A stretch of DNA of 51,215 bases from Welwitschia mirabilis (GCA_051453625.1 JBOZIK010000001.1:245057590-245108804); one strand, 5' to 3'. Positions 34,872-46,609 are shown, counted from the first letter of the stretch. Program-made: numbers and translations. The notes: generated by a model from the letters alone, not told the origin.

Positions 34872-37800
34872 CCTTTTAATAAAAAAATGAAAAAATTATT
34901 AAATCAACTAATTAGATATCACACACAAAACAATAAAGATAATTCAAGTTATTTTACTTTATGGTAATTCATAAAACAAGTTTAATAGAGACTACTAATG
35001 GTAGAAATTGAATATACATTATCAATCTTTTTATAGTAGATATTAGAAGTAGAACAAAAAGAGCGAAAAAAATTTCAAGAGTAATGTAAACATAAAATTT
35101 AAATAAATTCATAAAATTTAAGGGATTAGGTAAGGACTTTAAATATTTAGTCAAGTATTCAAAATTAATAAGGCCAAATTAAAAGTTCAAATTGCATGTT
35201 GTAATGTTATCATTACTTGCTATTACTTAAAACTAATTTAGCAATGCCTTCCATGCTATACAAGCTATGATGTCACCACTTACATATCGTTAGATGATAA
35301 TATAGTAATCTATATAGGCTATATAGGTTGAGATAATTATTACACAACATTACAATATAACAATATCTAGTAATGCCTTCCACCTATGAAATCAAAAAGA
35401 TCATTATCTATGATAACTCAATAATGCAGGTAGAGATTAGGAAATTATAATAAATAACTTAGTTTAAATTAAAACTTAAACCATATTATTTAAGCCATGG
35501 TTAACCAGCAACATTTCCTTCATTAAAGCTTGGTATTTATTTACATCCTTTAAGTTGTTTCTTATCATAAGAGGAGGAAAGACTTTCTACCTAAAAATAA
35601 GTTAAGTTAATTAAAAGAAATAAGTAAAACTGCAATTTAATAAACCATTATATGAGACATATGAAATGAGTATTATTTAACACACTTGTTCATTCTAAGA
35701 TTCAGCTTTTTTAACATTAAAAGAAAATTTCTTATTATCCATTTTTTAATTCACATTAAATGCATGAAGTGTATTTCTAAGCACATGATCTTTTACGATC
35801 CTTTTTATTATAGTTCTTTATTTGTTTTATTTCCATGGAGAACATAGGTCTAATAGACATCATGATATTGAGTGTTATTTAAATAAAAATTTAATCTAAT
35901 ACCTGATTTTAATCCATGATTGATTATTCTTTATTTATTATTAAATATTATTATGATAATCTATGGAATAAAAAAATTAGAAATTAGCTAAAACCTTTTA
36001 ACTTTCACAAATCATGTAATAACATGTTAATAGATAAATGTATAGGAAATGAAGAATGGTTGGAAATACTCATCAATTGTAAAAACACTAAGAAAAAATT
36101 TAAGATGGCTTATAAGACCAAGTAAAAACTAAGAGTAATCTAGAAAATGATGCAAGATAAAGAACATTTAAATGGATGTCTCACATGAGGGGGATAAGCT
36201 AAGGATGCTTAAGAAAAATACAATGAAGGTAATTTGCTAAAGAGAAAGGAAAATGTCTAAAGGAAAGTAATGCATCACTCAAGAATGTTTTAGATAAATA
36301 TGAATCTATGATTATTTCTAAAAAAAGAGGAATAAATAAGGTATGATCTGGGAGGTAAGGAAAAATAAGAAAAAATATCACTAAAAATATATCTTATATT
36401 ATGTTCATGAATTAAGATAGATGAGGGCATGCGTGTTATCATTATCTTAAGATCATTCAAATAGTTTAAGTGATAGTTCATGTAAGAGTAAGGGATGGTA
36501 AAGAACTAGGAATTTGATTCAATACATTAAAGAAATAAAAATATCCTATAGGTAGTAAGTGGTTTAACATGTAAGATAAGATGAAATGAAAGAACATAAG
36601 GGCATTCTCTTAGGATATTTCCATGAACTTAAGTAAGAGAAAAAATCTTGAGATAGTTCCTTAAGGATGAGAAAGAGAACTACACAAATAACATTATGAT
36701 CTACCTTTAGATTATGTCCATGGCATAAAATCAAGAGAAAGAATTAATAAAATAAGGGAAATTAAGTTTTAAAAAGTTTTTTGAATTATTAACTTTTAAA
36801 AATTAGTACATAGAATAGGATTAAAGTAAGCATTTTGAATAAAAGTAAAGAACAACAATAAAAGTTAGCTAATCAACACATCCTTACATACAATTTAAAC
36901 AATAACATTAATAATAATAATAATTTTATAACTTTTTTATGTTATCATTTTGGATAAGTTGGTTTTATAGTAATAGTCAAGAGTGATTAATTCATTTTGC
37001 CTTATGAAAGAGTAAAAAGCACTAATCATTGATTTATATTAACTAATAAATGAGTAATGATGTTGAGTGTTAATCTTAAAATCAAAAAACATCCTCTTAA
37101 AAAATTAGACAAATATATAACATAATAGAGATTTTATCTTAAATGGAATTATGTCAATGCTAATTTATGGGAGTATGTTACTTCATCATTATACATGTAT
37201 AAAAATACAACAAAAAATTTTATATTATTATAATCATGTACTATTAAAAACAAAAAAATACATATGTATTTGGACTTAGTGGCTAATCATAGTGGTTGAT
37301 TTATCTTAGACACTAAGCATAATGCAATGCTTCTATCTTTTAGAACTCTATTGATGGATTTGTTTTAAACCTACATCTTAGTTATACTAAAAATGGAGAT
37401 AAACATGATGAAAATTGACTCTTTTTTCTTGCTTAATCAGATTCTCTCATTATGTTATTTTTTTCCTTTATCATTTCTTTTTTTATGTGGTGGTGAATTG
37501 AAAGACCTTTTATATTTTAAAAAAATAAAAAAGAGATTACAAAGCTATTCAATGTGGATTACGAACTTGAGAAGAGCTATAAATAGAAAAATTAGAAGAT
37601 ATTATGTTAGTTGATTATAGAGGTAGTACTTAAAAATGTAAAATATTTTTTCATAATACTAGTACTTACTTTATAGAAGTATTAATCAAAAAATTGCATA
37701 CTTCATTTTATTTCTCTCTATCTCCACTCCCATTTCTTCCATGCTACATTTTTATTAAACATTTTATCATATTTATCTCATTTATTTTAATACCATACTT

Positions 37801-38069
37801 TTTCTAATAATATTGGTCTAGTGACTCTCATTCTTTAGTTTTTATAAGAGGGCTACAATAATAGCAATATAAGAGGGATATCATAATTGAGAGGAAGAGG
37901 GATTTAATAGACATTCTAATAAGCATCTATATATTAATGGTTTTATTTTATGTCACATTAGATCATGTAGAGGTTTTTCATGTGGATGTTTTTTTAAAAA
38001 TATTTCTCAAATATTTAGGCGTTTTTGTTGTTATTTCTTTTTTTCTTATTAATTTTGTCATTAGAATTG
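34872..38069. other. AT-rich region, no recognised gene
   Basis: Short frames at 34969-35154, 36199-36381, 36290-36481 (minus) and 37393-37614 (plus) are AT-composition frames without motifs. A possible small inverted-repeat element lies at 35199-35355. Purine-rich strand bias is noticeable at 36040-36780. Confidence 0.45.
35199..35355. mobile_element. Possible small inverted-repeat element (MITE-like)
   Basis: TTGTAATGTT at 35199-35208 and its exact complement AACATTACAA at 35346-35355 bound a ~157-bp AT-rich segment with the motif 'aatgccttcca' inside; that motif recurs just outside at about 35372. No target duplication was identified. Confidence 0.25.
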
Positions 38070-38079
38070 NNNNNNNNNN

Positions 38080-38325
38080 ATGAGAGGTGTCAATGAACTC
38101 GAAAATGTTATTAATAATAATAGTAAATGGGTTATGAATGGAGAAAAAGATATTGGTAGAGTTTCATGAAGATCTTCATGATCAAGAAAGGAACTAAAGA
38201 GCTCCTTAAAGGATTTGGTGATGATGTATTAATGAGAATATCTTCAATTTTTCATGTAGGTATAAGCATTATTTGTAGCTTCAGATCGATTATGTAGGCT
38301 ATTTCTATAATGTGCTAAATTTTTC
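38080..38325 (-). other. Leader-like sequence left of the gypsy PBS/LTR junction
   Basis: On the minus strand this lies downstream of a PBS and would be the 5' leader of a left-hand Ty3/gypsy element. No gag frame is readable before the 10-N gap at 38070-38079. Confidence 0.35.
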
Positions 38326-38660
38326 ACTTTAAAACTTCATGTAGCTCTAATATCAAAATGTAATACCTTAAATTTCTAATATTAAAAAGTCCAAAACTAA
38401 CTTTAATCTCAAATTATAATGTCCTAAATTTTGCACTTTAAAACTTCATGTAGCTCTGGTACCAAGATGTAATACTCCAAATTTCTAATGTTGAAAAGTT
38501 TAAAACTTACTTTGATATCAAATTGTAATGTCATAAATTTCACACTTTAAAACTTCATCTAGATCTAGTATCAAAATGTAATACCCTAAATTTCTAATGT
38601 CAAAAAGTTTAAAACTCACTCCGATATCATAATAAAACATCTTAAATTCTGCTACTAAAA
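38325..38660 (-). repeat. 109-bp tandem triplication of an LTR-end/PBS junction
   Basis: LTR-edge motifs TGTAATAC start at 38359, 38468 and 38577, exactly 109 bp apart. Each is preceded by a variant of GCTCTGRTACCA (38343-38354, 38453-38464, 38562-38573), the plus-strand image of an initiator Met-tRNA PBS. Each unit therefore holds ~80 bp of LTR 3' end, the PBS and ~20 bp of leader. The middle copy is best preserved (TTGGTACCAGAGC on the minus strand). Confidence 0.75.
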
Positions 38661-39198
38661 ACTTTACTTTTATAAAGACTTATGTTGAATATTTAAGTTG
38701 ATAATTCTTAAATGAATCTATATGAATGCTAAAAATACATCCTTAAATAACTTTTGAAGGTAAATAAGATAAATAACTCACTTAGTATTTAAATAAACAA
38801 GAAAATAAATACTTCTTTATTTCNNNNNNNNNNNNNNNNNNNNNNNNNNNNNNNNNNNNNNNNNNNNNNNNNNNNNNNNNNNNNNNNNNNNNNNNNNNNN
38901 NNNNNNNNNNNNNNNNNNNNNNNAACTTCATGTAGATCTAGTATCAAAATGTAATACCCTGAATTTCTAATATTAAAAAGTTTAAAACTCACTGTGATAT
39001 CATAATGAAACATCCTAAATTCTACTGCTAAAAACTTTACTTTTATAAAGACTTATGTTGAATATTTAAGTCGACAATTCTTAAATGAATCTATATGCAT
39101 GCTAAAAATACCTCCTTAAATAACTTTTGAAGGTAAATAAGATAAATAATTCACTTAGTGTTTAAATAAGAAAGAAAATAAATACTTATTTATTTCTA
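38551..39198. repeat. Gap-flanking duplication around 38824-38923
   Basis: 38551-38823 matches 38924-39196 at offset ~373, the copies abutting the 100-N gap. Confidence 0.85.
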
Positions 39199-39212
39199 GA
39201 AATAAATAGCAT

Positions 39213-39444
39213 ATTAACATCATATCTTAAAAGTCAATCACAAGATTTAATAGATTATAAGTTACAAGGATGATTAAANNNNNNNNNNNNNNNNNNNNNN
39301 NNNNNNNNNNNNNNNNNNNNNNNNNNNNNNNNNNNNNNNNNNNNNNNNNNNNNNNNNNNNNNNNNNNNNNNNNNNNNNATTGACATCATATCTTAAACAT
39401 CAATCACATGATTTAATAGATTATAAGTTACAAGGATGATCAAA
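39213..39444. repeat. Gap-flanking duplication around 39279-39378
   Basis: 39213-39278 matches 39379-39444 at offset 166, the copies abutting the 100-N gap. Confidence 0.85.
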
Positions 39445-40031
39445 TTACTTCATTTTAAAAATTTCTTATGCACAAACTAAAATAAATCAACATTTTCAAA
39501 TGCCTTCCTTGGTAAGATAAATTATTTTTTTTGTGCTCCACTTAATCATCTATTAAACACAAATAACAAGGTGTGACAACTGTAACCTTCACAATTCCCA
39601 GTATGATCCATGGTAAGGTCTTATGTAAGGGGTTTTCCAAGCTTAAGAAGGGATTCTAAAGAAAATCAAATGTGACCGTTATGACATATAAGATACAATA
39701 ATCTAGATATACATATTCAAGTCTTAGAAATCCAAGAATATACAATGATAAAATGCTCTATCAGAAAGGTGTCAAAAATACCCATTTGTGTAGAGTTTCA
39801 TTTCTATGGCCAATAGGAACCCTTTAGATGGGATAAATGCTCTAAAGTCACATATCATACATAACTATATGAGTTACAAACATCATCCTAATCACTCTGA
39901 TAGCTTAGCTCCATGACTAATGGGAGCTCCTCAGGTGGCCCAACAACTGAGGCCACATAATTTGGTCACTTAATAAGTTTTAAACTTAGAATAATGAACA
40001 TATTTTATGCATAATTAGAGACTCACAAAAA

Positions 40032-40816
40032 CAAGCAAAAAAATTCATAAATCATGTAAAAATGTCTGAATTAATCAGAACATCAAGGAAATAAAAGATA
40101 AGAACCATACAAGAAAATAATAAAAAACCATAACCATATAAGAAAATAATAAAAGAATTATAAACCATAAAAGAAAGGAATCAAAGAACCATAGGCTATA
40201 CAAGAGTGAAATAAAAGAACATAAGAACCATGCACGAAAANNNNNNNNNNNNNNNNNNNNNNNNNNNNNNNNNNNNNNNNNNNNNNNNNNNNNNNNNNNN
40301 NNNNNNNNNNNNNNNNNNNNNNNNNNNNNNNNNNNNNNNNNNNNNNNNNNNNNNNNNNNNNNNNNNNNNNNNNNNNNNNNNNNNNNNNNNNNNNNNNNNN
40401 NNNNNNNNNNNNNNNNNNNNNNNNNNNNNNNNNNNNNNNNNNNNNNNNNNNNNNNNNNNNNNNNNNNNNNNNNNNNNNNNNNNNNNNNNNNNNNNNNNNN
40501 NNNNNNNNNNNNNNNNNNNNNNNNNNNNNNNNNNNNNNNNNNNNNNNNNNNNNNNNNNNNNNNNNNNNNNNNNNNNNNNNNNNNNNNNNNNNNNNNNNNN
40601 NNNNNNNCAAGTAATAAAAATTCATAAATCATGTAAAAATGCCTGAATTAATCATAACACCTATAAAATAAAAGATAAGAACCATATAAGGAAATAATAA
40701 AAAACCATAACCATATAAGAAAATAATCAAAGAATTATAAACCATATAAGAAAGGAATCAAAGAACCATAGGCTATACAAGAATGAAATAAAAGAACATA
40801 AGAACCATGTAAGAAA
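40032..40816. repeat. Gap-flanking duplication around 40241-40607
   Basis: 40032-40240 matches 40608-40816 at offset 576. The gap here is 367 N, so the gap size may have been estimated. Confidence 0.8.
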
Positions 40817-40860
40817 ATAGATTAAGACTAAAACCATATCCAAATTAAATCAAAGAGTCG
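40095..40860. repeat. AT-rich minisatellite, ~30-bp period
   Basis: Variants of 'ataagaaccatataagaaaataat' recur every ~25-35 bp on both sides of the 367-N gap ('accataaccatataag', 'accataaaagaaagg', 'accatgtaagaaaa'). It lies within the gypsy LTR of element A. Confidence 0.6.
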
Positions 40861-41323
40861 AGAAATCCTAAAGATTCCAACGCTTAAAGTTTTGAAGGCT
40901 TATCTAAGCTTCAAGGTTTAGTAGTAAAGACTTCTTCAAAAATGAAAGTGAGGGAAAAGAAGGAAGTAAGGTTCTATTTGTAACTGAGGTTTGGTAAAAT
41001 TTAAAGGGTTACAAGAATGTAAAGATAAAACATCATAAAGGAGGATGGTCAAGGTGGTAAAAGTTGGTAAAGATTTAGTAACCATCCTTATTTCATTCCT
41101 TGTTAGACCACTATGTGCATTAATATCATAACAATAGATAGAAATGATCTTCATAAAATTTTTATAATAACACAAAATAAATACATGTAATAATTTGTAC
41201 CATAGAAATCTTAAAATAAATACATGCAATAATTTGTCTAACTTGAGATATTTCAACAATATAATTTATTTTAATTAAACTTTTAAAGCAAATATTTGGA
41301 CCTTAGAAAATCTAGACATAACA

Positions 41324-41360
41324 TTTCTCCATCCCTTAAGAGGTTTTATCCTCAAAACTT
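41324..41360 (-). pseudogene. End of a gypsy polyprotein plus polypurine tract (element A)
   Basis: Read on the minus strand: 'agttttgaggataaaacc', then 'tcttaagggatggagaa' directly before TGTTATGTC. This matches the usual Ty3/gypsy 3' end, in which an F-E-D-E/K motif is followed by a purine tract and the 3' LTR. The rest of this element's internal region to the right is interrupted at 41736 by a second gypsy element. Confidence 0.6.
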
Positions 41361-41736
41361 GAGTTATAGTACATTTATTTTATATTCTTCTAATTGTTAT
41401 ACTTACAAAGTTGAATTTATCTTCATTCAATATCATATAATTTGTTGAATAAATTCGAATGTTATCTACAGGCTTACTAACCAAAGATATTAATCATTAT
41501 AGTAACACTAATTATCTCTTGTGTTTGGAATGATTGAGCATCTATAACTTCTCTTCTTTCTTTATCCTTCACCTTGGCTTCAAAGCATATTCTATAAAAG
41601 TTATGGTATATGAATACATCCACTTAAAAATTTACAAAATTAATATCTACAACAAAAATTTGGGATTATGTGGATGTCCCATATAGTTAAAGTAAATAAA
41701 AAATCATGTATAAAAAGGAAAAGGCATAATAAAAGT
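41361..41736. other. Residual element A sequence, no readable protein
   Basis: AT-rich DNA between the element A pol end and the LTR of element B. No motif is readable. The last five bases, AAAGT (41732-41736), would be the left target duplication of element B. Confidence 0.35.
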
Positions 41737-42149
41737 TGTAATGTTCCATTTTACTATTTTCAGGTTACTTTGTATAAAAAGAAACATTTAAAATAATATG
41801 TCAAGATGCATAGGAATAACAAGGAACAATTTTAAGAGAATAAGGCTTTTATTATTGATAGTAGCAGATTACGTTTCACATCATTAGAAAATAGCCTTGG
41901 ACTAGTGGTTAAATGTAAAGATGTAAACTATGACCTTAATCCCCCTCCTGGGACCCTTGGGTATTAGCCAAGGTTGTCATCGATTACATCCATCTAGTCT
42001 ATCTATCTCCCTCTAATACCATAGGCATATATTACATAATGAAGGGACACATCTTTTCATATTTGGGTTACACCCATTCACATCTCTTGTTACACTCAAT
42101 TAGCACTTAACATGCTTGATTATACAATTAATGATTTTGAAACATTACA
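41737..42149 (-). repeat. 3' LTR of gypsy element B
   Basis: 413 bp bounded by TGTAATGTT and its exact complement AACATTACA. It directly abuts the purine tract and polyprotein end at 42150-42200. On the minus strand an AATAAAA-type poly(A) signal occurs near 41850. No partner copy exists in the window for alignment. Confidence 0.65.
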
Positions 42150-42720
42150 TTTCCTCCTCCTTGGGTATTGTGCTCATCCTCGAGTATGGTCTCTCCTCGA
42201 CTTCCATCATTTCTGAAGCCATGCTTCTCTAAGTTATTTTCTGTATGATCTACAAAACATAATGGAAAAGAGGAGATATCATTCATTTAATAGATACATT
42301 GATAATACAATACAAAATGGTATACTAGGCTTTATTAAAAAGTTTAAGAAAGGTCTCTTGCATGTCCTACTTGTTTTCCCATATTCATTGGTTATAATGA
42401 NNNNNNNNNNNAAGTAATTCTTTTATACTCTTATTTATTAGTTGTCTAGTTCTAGTACTTGTGACTTTTTCTAGTTGGATAGTGATATTTAAATTTGGTT
42501 TAAGAATGATATGTTGCCAAGGTATAGTCTTAGTTTCTATCTTCATAGTATGGTTTCATTGTACTAACATGGACAACTAGATGTATTTGGGACATTTGAG
42601 GAGGAATCTCTAGTTTGTATGTTAAATTCATAATATTTTTAATAATATCAAATGAACAATAGCATCGTGGTGCTAATTTACTATANNNNNNNNNNNNNNN
42701 NNNNNNNNNNNNNNNNNNCG
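42150..42720 (-). pseudogene. Gypsy integrase C-terminal region and polyprotein end
   Basis: At 42530-42690 the minus strand reads KLAPRCYCSFDIIK, then YKLEIPPQMSQIHLVVHVST, then MKPYYEDRN (family: KLAPRYYGPF.I...I..VAY.L.LP....IHPVFHVS.LK). At 42160-42200 it reads ILEDEHNTQGGGNVM just before the LTR, typical of the polyprotein end with the purine tract embedded. Two small gaps (42401-42411, 42686-42718) interrupt it. A chromodomain could not be recognised. Confidence 0.75.
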
Positions 42721-43495
42721 ATCTTATGCTACTTGCAGCTCTATTTTTATTTTGTTGATCACTTCCTTTATCATCTTTAATTCTGAAGGTACTATTTTTT
42801 CTTATCTCTATGAAGGATTTGACCATGTGATAGGGGTAGAGTAGTTCTTGTCATACATTACTTCAAAGGGTAAACATCGAATGGAATTTCAAAATGTTTG
42901 GTTATAAGCAAACTTTGCCAGATGTAGGTAGTTATCTCATTGTTTGGGCATTCCTACCACATAACACCTTAGAGTGTCTTCTAGTATACAATTTATTTTT
43001 TCTATTTAATCATTTATTTTTGGGTAATATATAGTATTAAAACTAAGTTTGGTACCTAAGAGGTGGAAGAAGCTTTATCAAAACTCAGATAAAAACTTCA
43101 AATCTCGATCAGATTCTATAACCTGTGGTGCATCATGTAATCTAAAGACTTCCTGTATAAAATAGAGGGCTAGCCCTTTTGCTATATTAGTACTTCAAAG
43201 TGTGATAAAATAGACCGTCTTATTTAACTTATCTCCAAAAACGATAATGGCATCATATTATTCATTGATGAGGGGTAAACTAGTGATGAAGTCCATAAAT
43301 AATTCTTCCCATTTCCATTATGGTATCCCCAATGGCTGAAGGAGACAAGTGGATCTTCCTTGGTCGATCTTTATCTATTGACATGTAAAATAATTACAAA
43401 TGTATTCCTTTAGATCTGCTTTCATTCTGGGCCAAAAGTAGTATATCCATAATTAATGGTAGTTTCTGACAAATCCCGGATGTCTTACATATGGA
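42721..43495 (-). pseudogene. Gypsy integrase catalytic region remnant
   Basis: On the minus strand, from high to low coordinates: the zinc-binding region (HPGFVRNYH near 43470, then YFTCQ near 43375), LLQPLGIP then WKWEELFMDFITSLP near 43275-43340 (first catalytic Asp), RLHDAPQVIESDRDLKFLS near 43085-43140 (second Asp), LGTKLSFNTIYYPK near 43020-43060, and IEK with the catalytic Glu near 42990-43000. All three catalytic residues are still identifiable, although stops break the frame. Confidence 0.85.
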
Positions 43496-43599
43496 ACTTC
43501 ATGTAGTTTAGACATTAGCTTCCTTTTTTATGGATGCTATGAAATGCACAATTATCTTCTTTTCAAAAGGAACACATCCCATGAGATTATGTATGTGTC

Positions 43600-44150
43600 T
43601 ACTTCATTTTATTCTTGAACTTCTTGATATATGTCTTTGAAGTATGGATCATCAATGAAGGATGTTTTAAGAAAGGTAGACAAGTTAGATGTAACAATGG
43701 TAGCTAACATACATTACATTCTTCTCAAAGCATCTACCACTTTGTTTTCTTTCTCTTGGGTGTACTGTAATTTGAAGTCATATTCTGTAAGTAAATCACC
43801 CCCTATTCTTTGCTACATATTTAAAAGGGGTTATTTCTAAAAATACTTCAAGCTTTTATGATCTGTTTTAAGAAGGAATTTAGTTCCCATAAGATAGTAC
43901 CTCTAAACTTTCAAGGCATGCACTATGGTTAACAATTTCAAATTTTGTACAAAATAGTTCTTCTCATGTTGATTCATTTTCTATGATTCATATGTAATTA
44001 CCTAATCATATTAGCTAAGTAAAACTCCTATTCCTTAAGTGGAAGCATCTATGGTAACTATACTATGTTAACTGTAAACGGCTTGTTTACATCTACAATC
44101 TTGAGGATCAATGCTATTATAAGTAGTAACTTTAATCTCAAAAATTCCTC
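43600..44150 (-). pseudogene. Gypsy RNase H remnant
   Basis: The minus strand reads KTDHKSLKYF near 43845-43875 (family RTDHKSLKYL) and LTEYDFKLQYTQEKENKVVD then ALRR near 43725-43790 (family L..YDFEI.YRPGKENVVADALSR). It lies between RT and integrase, as expected. Stops interrupt. Confidence 0.8.
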
Positions 44151-45284
44151 CTTGCATTTATCATTAAAGTGAAATTTATTTATTGCTTTATTCAAGTCTA
44201 TTAATAGTGCTGTAGATTGAGAGAATCCTGGAATAAATTTCTAGTAGAAGTCAATCAATCCTAAGAAACTTCATACTTGAGTGGCATTATTCAATTCTAG
44301 AAAATTCCTTATAGCTTGTACTTTAGCTGAGTCTATTGTTATTCCTCTACTAGAGATGATATTTCATAAATAACTAATTTTTGACTGAAAGAATTCACAT
44401 TTGCTAAATTTTAACTTGAATTCTTACTTAGACAAAACCTGTGAAACTTTGTTAAATATGTAACATAATCATCTTGGTTTTTAGAATATACTAGGATATC
44501 ATCTAAAAAAACAACCACAAATTTATCCAAGTAAGATCAAGAAACATCATTCATTAAACTCATAAAAGTGGTTGGGATATTTGTCAAGCTGAAAAGCATT
44601 ACTACAAACTCATAATGTTTATATCTTATTCTAAAAGCATTCTTGTAGATATCTTCATCCTTGATGTGGAACTGGTGGTAGCCAGATTTTAAATCTATCT
44701 TTGAAAAGTACTTAGCTCCTTATATTTGATCCAATAGAACATTAATCCATGGTAGCGGGTATCTATTCTTGATGGTTACTTTGTAGAGTTCTTTCTAGTC
44801 AATGTAGAGATACAAGGTACCATCCTTCTTCTTAACAAATAATACCAATACTCCCCATGATAACATATTAAGGAGAATATTTTCTTATAGATATTCAATC
44901 TGTAACTTTAGTTCTCTTAATTCTACTACTAAGAAATGATAGAATGCTTTGGCTATTGGCTATGCTTCAGGGATTAAATCGATTACATGCTGTACTTTTC
45001 TCTTGGGTGGTAGCATTTTTGAATATTCATATACATTTTAAAATTTCTTTAGTTATTTTGGTATAGAGGGAGCTTCCTTATGATCTTCTGCCTATATTAG
45101 AGAAATTAATACTTTTTTCTTTTTGATAGATTTTCTTGATTTATTTAGGTAAGGTTACAAATATCTATTTACTATTCCCCTCCCCTTTAAAGACTCATCC
45201 CCTAAATGAATGAGATAATTGCAAGCTTCATTGGTGAAAGTTAATCTAATAATTATATTTAATTAAGAAATGGATTCCTAAAAT
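44150..45284 (-). pseudogene. Gypsy reverse transcriptase remnant, copy adjoining RNase H
   Basis: Minus-strand motifs in order: KKDGTLYLYID near 44800-44835, NRYPLPWINVLLDQI near 44715-44770, [20 protein letters not shown] near 44650-44710, [20 protein letters not shown] near 44585-44650, TTFMSLMND, and VVFLDDILVYSKNQDDYV near 44470-44515. The FLDD active site retains both Asp. The 45284 end is a contig edge. Confidence 0.9.
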
Positions 45285-46272
45285 NNNNNNNNNNNNNNNN
45301 NNNNNNNNNNNNNNNNNNNNNNNNNNNNNNNNNNNNNNNNNNNNNNNNNNNNNNNNNNNNNNNNNNNNNNNNNNNNNNNNNNNNACATTTGCTAAATTTT
45401 ACCTTGAATTTTTGCTTGGACAAAACCTGTGGAACTTTCTTAAATGTGTAACATAATCATCTTGGTTTTTAGAATATATTAAGATATCACCTAAAATAAA
45501 AACCACAAATTTATCCAAGTAAGGTAAAAAAACATCATTCATTAAACTCATAAAAGTGGCTGGGATATTTGTCAAGCTGAAAAGAATTACTACAAACTCA
45601 TAATTTCTATATCTTATTCTAAAAGCATTCTTATAGATATCTTCATCCTTGATGTGGATCTGGTGGTAGCCAGACTTTAAATCAATCTTTGAAAAGTACT
45701 TAGCTCCTTATAGTTGATCCAATAGAACATTAATCCATGGTAGCCGGTATCTATTCTTGATGGTTTCTTTGTAGAGCTCTTTCTAGTCAATGTAGAGCTA
45801 CAAGTTACCATCCTTCTTCTTAACAAATAATACCATTTCTTCCCATGACAACATATTAAGGAGAATATTTTCTTATAGATATTCAATTTGTAACTTTAGT
45901 TCTCTTAATTCTACTACTAAGAAATGATAGGATGCTTTGGCTATTGGCTATGCTCCAGGGGTTAAATTGATTACATGTTGTACTTTCTCTTGGGTGGTAG
46001 CATTTTTGAATTTTCAAATACATTTTAAAAATTTCTTCATTTATTTTGGTATAGAGGGATCTTCCTTATGATCAACTTTCTATATCAGAGAAATTAATAC
46101 TTTTTTATTTTTAATATATTTTTTTGATTCATTTAGGTAAGGTTACAAATATTTCTTTACTCTTCCCCTTCCCTTTAAAGATTCATCCCCTAAATGAATC
46201 AGATAATTGTAAGGTTCATTAGTGAAAGTTAATCTAAATATTATATCTAATTAAGAAATGGATTCCTAAAAT
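44397..46272. repeat. Gap-flanking duplication (888 bp), offset 988, around 45285-45384
   Basis: 44397-45284 matches 45385-46272 with a constant 988-bp offset at both ends and some substitutions. The copies abut the 100-N gap exactly. A gypsy element does not carry two RT domains in tandem, which favours an assembly overlap over biology. Confidence 0.9.
45385..46272 (-). pseudogene. Gypsy reverse transcriptase remnant, second copy
   Basis: Same motifs as the first copy: [65 protein letters not shown]. The active-site stretch reads FILGDILIYSK near 45460-45490, so the first Asp of the catalytic pair is Gly here, unlike the first copy. Probably another allele of the same locus. Confidence 0.85.
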
Positions 46273-46405
46273 GGCATGTTATTCTACAATATAGAAGACA
46301 TAAAACTTATCCCTAAAGTGTAAATCATAAATGGTAAAAGTGATAAAAGGCAGTAGTCCCATCTTGTATAAGAACACTACCCCCTGCAACTCCTATGATG
46401 GACTC

Positions 46406-46591
46406 TTATTCTTTAAAGGGAGTGATATTAAATTTGTAAAATAAAGATGATGAAATAAATTTGTGTGATGCACCACTATCAATTAGGAATGAAATAGCAA
46501 AAAATAAAATATGATCACATAATTCTAAGATGAAGCGTTGATTGTGAATCATACCTATTTGAATGGTAGCATAGACTTTTTTGGATGACAT
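46406..46591 (-). pseudogene. Gypsy aspartic protease remnant
   Basis: A 61-codon open segment contains FLIDSGASHKFISSSLFYKF, the retropepsin active-site signature (D-S-G-A) with the usual SH.FIS continuation. It lies between the zinc knuckle and RT, as in Ty3/gypsy polyproteins. The segment starts at an internal Met and is a fragment of the polyprotein, not a separate gene. Confidence 0.85.
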
Positions 46592-46609
46592 GGGCTAACT
46601 TTAAAGAGA

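Larger units (their letters stand above)
38468..41323 (-). repeat. Ty3/gypsy LTR (element A), with a PBS on one side and a PPT/pol end on the other
   Basis: The left edge TGTAATACTCC abuts a PBS and the right edge ...GACATAACA abuts a purine tract and the end of a gypsy polyprotein. Removing the three unmerged gap overlaps inside it leaves about 1.7 kb, a normal gypsy LTR size. No coding frame is seen. Having a PBS where host flank should follow a 3' LTR suggests two tandem elements sharing this LTR. The edges were placed from TG...CA and adjoining motifs, because no partner LTR is in the window to align. Confidence 0.55.

Noticed and set aside
38164-38181. Perfect 18-bp palindrome TCATGAAGATCTTCATGA
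   Set aside because: An isolated palindrome in AT-rich DNA with no paired site, gene or other context.
43631-43840. 69-codon plus-strand frame
   Set aside because: It is antisense to the gypsy RNase H remnant, which carries the real motifs.
45677-45886. 69-codon minus-strand frame in the RT region
   Set aside because: It is a neighbouring frame of the RT remnant; only the tail ([10 protein letters not shown]) resembles a shifted RT reading.
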